From assembly GCF_022458985.1 (NCBI RefSeq), contig NC_061776.1, positions 3,495,340-3,559,339 of the forward strand: 64,000 bases of DNA. The letters run 5' to 3'. The stretch is from Mugil cephalus. Taxonomy: Eukaryota > Chordata > Actinopteri > Mugiliformes > Mugilidae. The notes beneath the pieces are model-generated. The model saw only the letters and a program-made list of their open reading frames with translations, was not told where the DNA came from and made no database searches. The stretch's first letter is position 1. Every line of letters begins with the position of its first letter. This document shows positions 39,702 to 50,595 of this stretch, in pieces. The position numbers were made by a program, and so were the translations under genes.

Positions 39702-40900
39702 TTTTTACTCATAACAAAACATAGCGTCTTCCACGCTCCAGACACTTATAATTAGACGCTGCATATAAATAAATAAACGCCTCACTCCACTTACACAACT
39801 GACCTAAGTTACCCCAGACACGCTGCGCCATCTGTTGCTCGGACTTGAGTCGAAGTCCTGCGCAGTACTTCCGGAGCAGCCCACATATCGATGGCCCCCC
39901 CCACACATCACCAGACTCCTTCTTGTTCTTCTCTCTACGTCCAACCACCACGAGAATGACATGTTGGAACATACCACATTATTTAGATATTCATTTATTT
40001 ACAACTCTCAAAACAACAGAATCATTCGACAAAAATAAAATACGTATTATTTTTAGAATATCCAAGAACCTTGACTTCATGCTCATCAATATAAAAAAAG
40101 TTAAATTTAATTTAACTTGAATATTCATGACCACAAGTTGTATTGATCACTTCCTCGTGTGTTGCTTTTTGTGCAAGTCGATCAATTAAGACTGGGCTGC
40201 TTAAGACCCCATAACAGATGTAATGCAAGTCTTACTAACACAATTTCAATTGCCCCATAATCCTCTGATCCCCCTTTGTCCATTGTCTAACATATGACCT
40301 ACATTCATCAACGCAGCAAGTGGCCCACACCTGAAACCCCTCAAACCCTCTTACCCATATGCAAACACAGAAACCCCCCATGAAACAGCAAACCAACACT
40401 TGGATCCCCTTTCTCACCCATATTTAACCCTTATGGACCACATGCCATCGCTGCAATTCCACCACTGTCCATTATTATTTCCACCGGAAGACCCCTCAAT
40501 CCACTACCTTGTACCAATTAAAAAAAAGCACAAACCTGAAACAGAAAAAAAGACTTTATTAAATCAAGCTCTCACAGTGTTAACAAGCACAAACCCACAA
40601 GGGTTTTTGGTTTGTTGGAAAGCAGAGTCTGAAGGCACTTTTACTTTAAGTTCTACTTTCAACCTCAACAAATTTGCTTTTTGGCGGCTAGCATCGATGT
40701 CTCACAGCTGTCGCCTTTTTATTGTTGTTCTCACAGGTACCCTTTCCTGCCTCCCCTCCAAGAATATAGTTCATTTTGAATTCTACAGAGCCTCTCTGTT
40801 AAGACCCGAATAACTAACCTTCCAAACCCCACCTCCCCAATGACTCCACCCCCCGGTGAAACCCTCCAGAGATAAACTGGTTACAGAGCATAATGATATT

Positions 40901-42394
40901 TCAAGATTAAAACTTTCTTACATTGATGAGTCTTCATTCCTCAAATGGAGTATTACAACCAAAACTTTACCACACACTTTAACAATACGTTCTCCGTGGA
41001 CTCATCATGTGGGTCGTCAGCTGATTATTACGACCAAAACCTTTACCACACACTTTACAGAGGTACGGTTTCTCCCCTGATACCATCCTTGCGGTTCAAT
41101 CTACCCTGACTGAAACTTTCCACATGTCCTCGCAACAGTAACGCGCCTCTCACCAATGAGTCTCATGTATTTCTAATACGACAACCGAGTTTCCTTTTCC
41201 CACACACTTTACAGATATGCTTCTCACCCGTGTGATCCCCATTGCTCATTAAATTACAATTACACTAAACCTTACACACACTTTAAATTGGCTTCTCACC
41301 TTTAACCTCAATTGAGTTTAGGGTACGTCCTCGCGAAACTCAAACCCTCCCACACTTCACAGGAATACAAATCTCACTCTTGATCTCAATGTCCATGACA
41401 ATTAACACCATCCTTCTAACTCTTCCCTCATGTTTTCCACAACGATATGCCTCTCACCTTGTAATCTCATGCAACCCCTCATTTGAATTAGTCTTGAATT
41501 TTTTCCACAATGTCACATTACAGACTTTTATCGTGCTATCACTCTGACTCTCTACATGAAGTTGTCTACATGCGGACTTTTTCTCTGCACCTTCTTCCTC
41601 CTTCGTTGATTCACTCTGCATTTCTAGTTATCCCGATCCACATACTTGATTCCTCCCTCTCTGGCTCTCCCTTTCGGTTGTGGTTCAACTTCTCACTTAT
41701 TCCGCTAAGTAAAAGTCCCTCCATCAAGGAATCACCTCGCAGCCAAACAAGAGGTCTTTCCTGCTACGCAGCAGGGAATTCCTCCTGTTCCGTTTTATCC
41801 CTGGACGGCTCTGGTCTCCTCCTGTTCCTGATTTATCGGTTGGAGGTTCTGGATTTTCCTCCTGCTCCTGATTTCTATCTGTGGAGTCTTTCCTCTTGTC
41901 CCTCCTTTCAGCTGTAAGGTTCTGTTCCTCCTTTTCAGACTGACCCACTCCTGCTTAGAAAGCAGGTCATCTACAACTTCCTCCGCCTCCTCCGTAACAA
42001 ACATAATCTGTGGCGGTCTGTAGAGACATACATAAAATAAATGTGCACAAAAGCATTTCATAGTATTTTGTCTTTTACCAAAAACACTATATAGGAAAAC
42101 GTTGGGACTTTGAAGAAAATTCCAAACAAAGATAACATGTTACAACCTTCCTAGCCATCCTTTCCGCGTTCTTCTCCAACTTGTGTTTCCATTCATTATT
42201 AGTTTTTTAAAACCGTTCTATTCTAAAACCTTACTCACCTAATCCGTGGAACTTTATCCAGTTTCCAGATATCCCATCTCCTGACTATCGATCTCTTCCC
42301 TACTGGATGACGTCTTCAAAGATCCAATATTTCTTCAGCACACATTTATCCCTCGAATATCAACTCACTCACAACCACCCCTCAGAAAAGACAT
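40901..42394 (-). pseudogene. ZNF array unit 9 (indel-broken, shortened copy)
   Basis: N-terminal exon about 42394-42240; zinc-finger exon about 42020-40901. Near 40.95-41.07 kb the finger region appears to carry a partial duplication of the CACACACTTTACAG module. The 3' flank with the SINE-like block is at about 40140-40900. Confidence 0.66.
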
Positions 42395-43647
42395 TGTGAC
42401 ATATACAAAGACATAATGCGTCTTCCACTCGGTCCAAACACAATGAATTAACGCGCGCCAAATAAATCATAATAAACTCCTCACTCACCTACATACTGAC
42501 CATTAACCAGACACAGCCCGGCGCCCCTATTCTCGAACTTGAATGTCGAGTCTGCATATCGTCCAGCACCACGATAGCGTCCCCGCCCACACACCACCAA
42601 CTCTCTCTTGGGTTTCGTTCTGCTCTTCTTCCCCACCACCAGTGGATAAGGACATTGGAACATACACAATTTATTCATTTATTTATCAACCGCACAACAA
42701 CAGATTCATCACAAAATTTAAAATGACCTTTATTTCATTTGGTTATGAGGTATCCAGAAAAACCTTAATGCATCTCATCAAAACCTAAAGAAGATTTTAT
42801 GAGAATTTAATTTTGAATGATTTTCAGTGACCTCAGAGTTATTCATCACTCCTCGTGAGTGCTTTTGGTCAATCATCAAATTAAGACTGTGCTGGCTGTA
42901 TGACCTCCAATAACAATGTAAGTGCTAAGGGGCTTACATATGCTGCAAATTCAATTTGCCCCATTGAAGGTCCATCTGATCCCCCTTTTGTCCCTGTGAG
43001 CAAAACAATGAGGCCTACATGGGTTCCTGTCCACTCCACAAGTTTTCTCACCTGACAACCCCGTCAGAACCCACTTTACCCTATATGGGGCAAACACAGT
43101 GGCCAACAACCATGGAAACCGCAGACAAACCCACTTGGGACCCTTATCTGCAGCCCATATTTAACTTATGACCAAACCCTGACCTGCGGCTGGCAAATTT
43201 CCACCACTGATCCATATGATGTATTTTCCACCTTATATTCCCACATAACCACAACACAGTTAGCTGAGTTAAAACAACACAACAAAAGCACAACCCTACA
43301 CTTAAAAAAACTTTATTAAATCAACTCACACAGTGTTAAAGCTGCAAACCCACAAGGATGTTTGAGCAATCTTAGGCACTTTGTATCTTAAGTTCTACTT
43401 CAACCTCAACAAAATTTGTCTTTTGCGGCTACATCCATGTCTCACAACTGTCTCCTGTTGTTGTGTGGGGTTCTCACCAGTACTCTGTTTCCCCTCCCAC
43501 TTCCAAGTACATATTTGCAGTGGTATGCTACATAAACTCTCTGTGGTTAGCCCTAGATAACTGAGACTGTCCAGTGGAACCCCACCTCTCCCAATACTCC
43601 AACCCCCCGTACCCCCCATAGATAACTGTTACAGAAATAAGGAATAT

Positions 43648-45779
43648 TTCAAAGAAAACTTCTTAAATATAGTCCTTCATTACTATCGCACCTGATTAAT
43701 TAGACCAAAACCTTTACCACACACTTTACAATATGCGGGTGTCTCCACTTTGGATTCATCATGTTGCTTCAAACAGCTACCACCCTAATGAAACTTTCCA
43801 CATTCTAGCAACAGTAAGCCTCTCACCCGAGTGGATTCTCAATGTGATTTTCTATTGACACAAGCCGATACTTTTTCCCCACACACTTACAGATATGCTT
43901 CTCACCTCCGTGTGAGCCTCATTGCTCGATTAAAGTACATTTATACGATACCTTTACCACACACTTTACAAGTTGGCTTCTCACCTAATCCTCAGTGAGG
44001 TAATGACTTTCCAACCAAACCCTTCCCACCAGAATCACAAAATACAATTCTCATCCTGGTGGATTTCATTGCCTGACAATTACAAGTCTTCTAAACTCTT
44101 CCCACACGTCTGCAAAATATGCCTCTCACCTGTAAAGCTCGATCACCCCCTCATTTAAATTAGTATCTTGAAGGTTTTCCACAGATACACATTTACAACT
44201 ATTATCTGTGTCATTCACTCTACCTCTGACATGAGAGTTTCTACGCTGTTCTTTTGCTCTGCAACGATCTTCTCTCTTCTTTGTCACTGCTGCATTTCCT
44301 ATTATCCCGATCCACATACCAACTTCCTCCCACTGGCTCTCACGTTTTGTTTGTTCACTAACTCACTTTCCTCATTAGTAGAAACCCAAGCAAAGAATCA
44401 GCCTCCACTCAAACTTATGTGCTTCCTGCTTACTCTGCAAGAATTCCTCCTTCCTTTATCCCTGAGTTCGGTTCCTCCTGATCCTCTTTATCAGTGGAGG
44501 ATCTGGTTCCTCTTGTTCCTCTTTAAGCTGTAAGTTCGGGTCCTCCTGTTCAGACTAGCCCTCTCCTCTTAGAAAGCTGTCATCTACAACTTTCCCTCCG
44601 CCTTACAAACAAATCTGATCGCTGGAAACATTAAAATAAAAATATGTCACAAAAGCATGCATTGTATTTGTTCTTTTACCAATATACACAAATAAGGAGA
44701 AACGTGGACTTTGAAGCCCATTCAAAACATCAAAACAAAGTAGTACTCATTTATTAAAATAAGCACTTTACTTATCCGAAAACAAAGCAAATGAAACAAT
44801 CAAGTAATCTGCATATTATAAATGAATTATGCCTCTGACAACAATATATAAAACCAAATGACAAATAGTGTTGCATATAAGAACAAATCACAGCACTTTT
44901 GTTTTTTGGTGGTTTTTGCTTTATTCTGATAGTTTACGGAGGCAAAAGAGAAGAGACGAGCTGAAAAAGACCCAATGTAAAGCTGAAACCATGAAGATGG
45001 AACAAGACAACAAACGCAAAAGACAAAATCTAACCGAAGGATGTAGTCCAATTACCCCATGTATACATGACGACCACGGATTAATAACTCTGAAACCGAC
45101 ATTTGGCAAACTACAACACACTGACACCTGTATTTCTCCAACACCCTCCTCTCTCCAAACCACTGTTTCTACATCTTCTTCTACTCTTAAGGTTACACGC
45201 CGGTTTTCCATCACCTAATCTTCTAAAGCAATCCCAAGATTTATATGACCTCAATCTCTGTCATTCCCAACAGTGTTCAGACGATCCAACCACTCTTATA
45301 CTCTTTTATGTCACTTCAAAATGAACCTATGAAGCAAGCTATGACATGACAAAATAAACTTCCTTAAATCGTTGGCGTTTAAAACTTTTATATCTGACAT
45401 TACTATACACTTTACTATATGTTACAACAGCACATGGGAAAAATAATGACATTTCTTAAATGTTCAATCTATAATGAATAATATACAACTTTATTTACCT
45501 ATCAGTGAGCTTTTCTGTAATCTCCTAGACTACACCTTCATGTCAACTGGCCACTCTTTCCCCTTCTTCCTCCAAACTTGGTTTCCATTCATTAGTTTAT
45601 TTTTGTAAAACCGTTCTACTTACTCACCTATTCTTTAACTTTATCTCAGTTTCCATGATATCCACATACTCCTGAACATCGTTCTCTTCTCTACTGACGA
45701 CATTCCTTTCAAAGAGTCCCGAATATTCTTCAACACACATTATCGCTCGATATCAACCTCTCAAACTCCAATAAGACAT
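43648..45779 (-). pseudogene. ZNF array unit 10 (indel-broken copy with long intron block)
   Basis: Zinc-finger exon about 44620-43648; N-terminal exon about 45779-45626. Between them, 44740-45530 matches the block that separates the two N-terminal exons of the gene at 50.6-53.1 kb. The internal N-terminal exon copy itself is missing here: the CATTCAAAACATCAAAACAAAG junction skips it. Finger words (TTCCAAC...CCCTTCCC) are of the 50.6-kb gene subtype, so unit 10 looks like a relative of that gene. Confidence 0.7.
44740..45530. repeat. Intronic block shared with 52.0-52.9 kb
   Basis: Shares ordered words with 52010-52860, such as AATCTGCATATTATA, ACAATATATAAAACCA, AGAACAAATCACAGC and ACACCCTCCTCTCTCCAAACCACTG. 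It occurs only in unit 10 and the 50.6-kb gene. Confidence 0.75.
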
Positions 45780-47026
45780 TTTACTAATACAGAAGACATA
45801 ACTCTCCACTCGTCCATACACTAGTAAAGTTAGAAACAGCTGCATATAAATAATACGTTAAACTCCTCACAACCACTTACACCTGACGCTTATTTACCCG
45901 GAGACACGCGCGCGCCATCTTGCTGGCTTAGATCCGGAGTCTGCGCAAATACGTCCGACCCCCGATATCGATGCCCGCCCAACTTCCTCCAACTTCGCTC
46001 TTGGTTTTCGTTCTCTCTACTTCCACCACCAGGAGAAACATGTTGGAACATACACGAATTTATTTTATTATTCATTTATTTATCACTCTCACAACAGAGC
46101 AGGAATTCATCGACCAATTTAAATATCTTATGAGTTTATAATGTGTCCAGAAAACTCTTGAATTCATCTCAGTCAAAAACTTAGAGAAGATTTAATGTGA
46201 ATTTAATTTGATATTTCAGTGACCTACAAAAGTTATTCATCAGCTTCCTCGTGTGTTGCTTTTGGTGCAAGTCGATCAAATTAAACTGTGGCTCTGTATG
46301 AGCCACTTAACAATGTAAGTGGCTTAATGCTTATCTATACACAAATTTCAAGTTGGCCCCATATAATCCATCTGACCCCTTGAGCCATGTAGCAAACAGA
46401 TGAGGCCTACATTCCTTCAACTCCACAAATTGGCCACCAGCTGAACCCTCCAAACCCACTTGAGCCCATATGCAAACACAGGGCGGGCCACCCTGGAAAA
46501 CCGCAACAAACCCACATGGGACCCTTATCTCACCCATATTTAACCCATATGGACCAACATGACATGCTGGCCTGGCAATTTTCCACACTGTCCATGTATT
46601 TTTTCCACCGTAAATTCCCCACACATATCAACAACAACACACCATTTTTAGCAATTAAAAACAAAACACAACCTGAAACTGGTAAAAAACCTTTATGCAA
46701 ATCAAGCTTCACACAGTTTACAACACAAACCCACAAGTTTAACAGATCTAATACTTGTATCTTTAAGTACTACTACTTTCACCTCAACCAAATTTTCTTT
46801 TTGAGCGGCTACATCGATGTCTCATCTCACAGCTGTCGCCTGTTTATGTGGTTTCTCACCAGTACCCGTTTCCTCCCCTTCCAATACATATAGTTCATTG
46901 TTATTCTACTTAGCCTCTCTTGTACCCTAAAAGAACTGAACCCTGTCCATGGGACCCCACCTCTGCCCAATGTACTCCAAACCCCCCTACCCACCAGAGA
47001 TAACTTTCAGAAATTAATGATTAATT

Positions 47027-48737
47027 TCAGATGAAACTTCGTACATTATGATCTTCATTGGTCTCACGACGTATTAAACGACCAAAACCATTACCACACC
47101 ACTTGACCAGAGGTACGGTTCTCCCACTGTTTGAGTCATCATGTTGCGTCAAATGCTATACCCCGCATGAAACATTTACACATGTTCTCGCAACATACGG
47201 CCTCTCACCCGAGGGATTCTCATGTGAATTGTAATGGACAGACAAGGCCGATACTTTTCCCACACACTTTACAAGTTATGCGTCCTCACACCGGAGTCTC
47301 ATGTGGCTCAATAAATTAGCAATACTAACACTGAAATATAACCACATACTTTACAGAGGTGTGGCTTCTCACCCGTGTGAATCCTCATGTGGACGTTAAG
47401 GTGACATTTCCAACGGAAACCCCTCCCACAGGTGTCACAGATATACAGATGCTCACCGGCGTGGATTCTCTTGTGGGCTGATAAGTTCTCAGCACTGCTG
47501 AAACTCTTCCCACATGTTTTGCAACAATATGGCCTCTCACCTGTGTGAGTCCTCATGTGGGCATTAAGGTGACTTCTCCAACTGAAGTCTTTCCCACAGA
47601 TGTCACAAGAATACAGATGTTCGACGGTGTGGATTCTCTTGTGGGCTGATAAGTTATCGGACCTTCTGAAACTCTTCCCACAAGTTTCGCAACAATATGG
47701 CCTCTCACCTGTGTGAAATCTGCGATGCACCCTCATCTTGAAATTAGTCTTGAAGGTTTTTCCACAGATGTCACATGTTACAGACTTTTTATCTGTGTCA
47801 GTATCACTCTGACTCTCTGACATGGGAGAGTTGTCTACATTGCTGTGACTTGTGTCTCTGCAACGTCTTCTTCTCTTCTTTGGATTCAGCTCTGCATTTC
47901 TAGTTGATCCCGAGTCCACATACTCGATTCCTCCCTGATCTGGGCTCTCACTTTTTGGTTGTGGTTCACTGAGCTCACTTTCCTCATCAGTAGAAGTCTC
48001 CATCAAGGAATCAGCCTCCAGCTTCAGAACAAGATGTTCTTCCTGCTGACTGCTGCAGGAGAATTCCTCCTGTTCCTGTTTTATCCCTGGAGGTTCTGGT
48101 TCCTCCTGTTCCTGTTTTATCCCTGGAGGTTCTGGTTCCTCCTGTTCCTGATTTATCTGTGGAGGTTCTGGTTCCTCCTGCTCCTGATTTATCTGTGGAG
48201 GTTCTGGTTCTGCTTGTCCCTCTTTAAGCTGTAGAGGTTCTGGTTCCTCCTGGTTCAGACTGGAGGCCCTCTCCTGCTTAGAAAGCTGGTCATCTACAAC
48301 TTCCTCCTCCTTACAAACATAATGCTGTGGCTGGTCTGGAGGGACATAAAAATAATAAATGGTGTCACAAAAGCAGTTGCATTGTATTTTGTCTTTTACC
48401 AATATACACAAATATGGAGGAAACGTGTGGACGTTTGAAGAAAATTCAAGACAAGAGATGAAGCATGTTAGCAACCTTCTAGCCGAGTCTCTTTCCTCTG
48501 TGTCTTCTCCAAACTGTGTGTTTTCATTCATTAGTTAGTTTTTAAACCGTTCTACCTGTACTCACCTATTCTGTGTAACTTTATCTCAGGTTTCCAGGTG
48601 ATATCCAGCAGTCTGCGCTGACGATCGATCTCTTCCTCGTACTGGACGACAGTTCTTTCAAAGAGTCCGAATATTTCTTCAGCAGCAGCAGTTAGTCGCT
48701 CGATGATCAACTCTCTCAAACTCTCAGATGAAGACAT
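47027..48737 (-). CDS. C2H2 zinc-finger protein, array unit 11 (5' clean, 3' in noisy sequence)
   Basis: N-terminal exon 48737-48566 (ATG to phase-1 GTGAGT donor) encodes 57 residues of the SSSESLRELI domain. The zinc-finger exon starts at 48335 after CCCTCCAG. It is clean to about 47345: acidic region with five EPEP-type modules (LKEG, INQE twice, IKQE twice), LKLEAD, basic KKRRRRCR, then five fingers with contacts TFKV, RDNA, WSHA, SENA and WCHV. In the sixth finger the frame breaks at about 47340, exactly where sequence quality drops. Finger words continue to the expected stop position near 47027, so the real protein probably has two to four more fingers. Expected to be a nuclear DNA-binding regulator. 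Confidence 0.85.
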
Positions 48738-49020
48738 TGTTACTATAACAGAAGACATAGTCGTCTTCCAGCTCGGTCCATACACTAGTGAAGTTAGACA
48801 GCTGCATATAAATATAGATAAGACGTCCTCACTCACTTACACACTGACGCTATTTACCCGGAGACACGGGCGGCGCCATCTTGCTCGGAGCTTGGAGTCG
48901 GAGTCTGCGCAGTACGGTCCGAGGGCGGAGCCACGATATCGATGCCCCGCCCACACTTCCTCCAGACTCGCTCTTGGTTTCGTTCTGCTCTACTTCCACC
49001 ACCAGTGAGAAGGACATGTT
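48738..49020 (-). promoter_or_regulatory. Array-type promoter: YY1-like and GC-box motifs
   Basis: Upstream of the unit 11 start codon, the word GCCATCTTG at 48875-48883 (CAAGATGGC in gene direction) matches the YY1 core. GGGCGGAGCC near 48922 and CCCCGCCCA near 48944 are GC boxes. The same order is seen, degraded, in the other array units (for example 27.95 and 45.91 kb). No TATA box at a sensible place. Confidence 0.55.
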
Positions 49021-49289
49021 GGAACATACACGGAATTTATTTATTTATTCATTTATTTATCAACTCTCACAGACAGACAGATTTCATCGACCAAATTTAA
49101 AATGATCTTTATTATTTGGTTATGAATGTGATCCAGAGAAACTCTTGACTTCATGCTCAGGTCAAAAACTAAGGGAAGAGTTTAATGATGAGATTTAATT
49201 TGAATGATTTCAGTGACCTCAGAGTTATTCATCAGCTTCCTCGTGTGTTGCTTTTGGGTGCAAGTCGAGTCAAATTTAAGACTGAGAAA

Positions 49290-50230
49290 CACTGGTGTCA
49301 TGTACGTCTCTGTTATGTATTTATTTTGTTAATAAATACAATGATGGAAAAAAGTTCATGGACACCATTAAAGTTTTACACAATCTCAAAGATTATCATG
49401 AAATATTTGTGTCTTTTTATGAAAAGCACGGCCTTCATTAGTGGGGAACCAAGATGACCCGATACTGAAAATGTCTTATGTATTTCTATGAAACCAATCA
49501 ATTTTAAGATATTTAATGGCTGTTTTAGCATTTCTCTAGTATTTTGTCTGCGACTATACTGAAAGAAATGACACTTCCTACAGATCTAAGAATGATTCTT
49601 AATGTAATATTTCACGAATGCATGGGGGCTCTGAAAACACCCAGCCAGCTTGTCCATCTGGGGCCCACAAGGGTTAAATACGGGGCACTGAGTGGGCACT
49701 GAGTGGGCACTGAGTGGGCACTGAGTGGGCATGGGTTTGAACTGGGTAAATTTTGCAGGTCCCATGTGGTTTGAGGTGCATGTGCCCCACATGTGTGGGC
49801 TGGCTGTATGAGCCCCATAACAGATGTAAGTGGGCTAAGTGGGCTTAGGCATATACAGGGCAAATTTCAAGTTGGGCCCCATTGAAGGTCCAGTCTGATC
49901 CCCCTTTGTGCCCATGTGAGCAAACATATGAGGCCTACATGGGTCCTGTGCAACTCAGCAAGTTGGGCCCCAGCTGAAACCCAGTCAGAACCCACTTGAG
50001 GCCCGTATGGGCAAACACAGATGGGGCCACCATGGAAACCGCAGACAAACCCACTTGGGACCCTTATCTGCAGCCCATATTTAACCCTTATGGGACCAAC
50101 ATGGACATGCTGGCTGGGCAATTTTCCACCACTGTCCATGTGATGTATTTTCCACCTGTAAGATTCCCCACATATCCACTACACAGTTTAGCAGAGTTAA
50201 AACAAAAGCACAACCTGAAACTGGTAAAAA
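49290..50230. repeat. Long-form 3' flank of the array unit
   Basis: Clean version of the flank found at 15.66-16.5 and 34.33-35.2 kb. The first about 500 bases (AGCACGGCCTTCATTAG to the minisatellite) are absent from the other units. The remainder (ATATACAGGGCAAATTTCAAGTTG and onward) is present in all. No coding capacity seen. Confidence 0.75.
49686..49729. repeat. 11-bp minisatellite, four copies
   Basis: CACTGAGTGGG repeated four times without mismatch. The degraded equivalent lies near 15.95 kb. Confidence 0.95.
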
Positions 50231-50234
50231 AGAC

Positions 50235-50240
50235 TTTATT
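50235..50240 (-). terminator. Poly(A) signal of the 50.6-kb ZNF gene
   Basis: TTTATT on the + strand, AATAAA in gene direction, about 356 bases after the stop codon. The same GACTTTATTAAATC context recurs in the array units. Confidence 0.6.
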
Positions 50241-50369
50241 AAATCAAGCTCACACAGTGTTACAAGCAGCAAACCCACAAGGTTGTTGAAGCAGAGTCTG
50301 AAGGCACTTTGTATCTTTAAGTTCTACTTTCAACCTCAACAAATTTGTCTTTTTGGCGGCTAGCATCGA

Positions 50370-50595
50370 TGTCTCACAGCTGTCGCCTGTTTTTGTGTGG
50401 GTTCTCACCAGGTACTCTGGTTTCCTCCCACTGTCCAAGTACATATAGGTTCATTGGTGATTCTACATTAGCCTCTCTGTGGTAGCCCTAGACAGACTGG
50501 AGACCTGTCCAGGGTGGACCCCACCTCTGGCCCAATGACTCCAACCCCCTGTGACCCTCCAGAGGATAACTGGTTACAGAGAATGAATGAATATT
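50370..50595 (+). repeat. SINE-like repeat in ZNF 3' UTR
   Basis: Contains the fish repeat words GGGTTCTCACCAGGTACTCTGG, CCTCTCTGTGGTAGCCCTAGA, GACCTGTCCAGGGTGGACCCC and GAGGATAACTGGTTACAGA, ending in GAATGAATGAATA. It runs opposite to the gene and its 3' tail touches the ZNF stop codon. Copies occupy the same place in the array units and in the 56.6-kb gene. Confidence 0.7.

Noticed and set aside
48566-48737. N-terminal domain considered as KRAB, SCAN, BTB or the cyprinid FiNZ domain
   Set aside because: No signature of KRAB, SCAN or BTB is seen, and the sequence does not resemble the FiNZ N-terminus as I remember it; it is a separate helical domain common in percomorph ZNFs.
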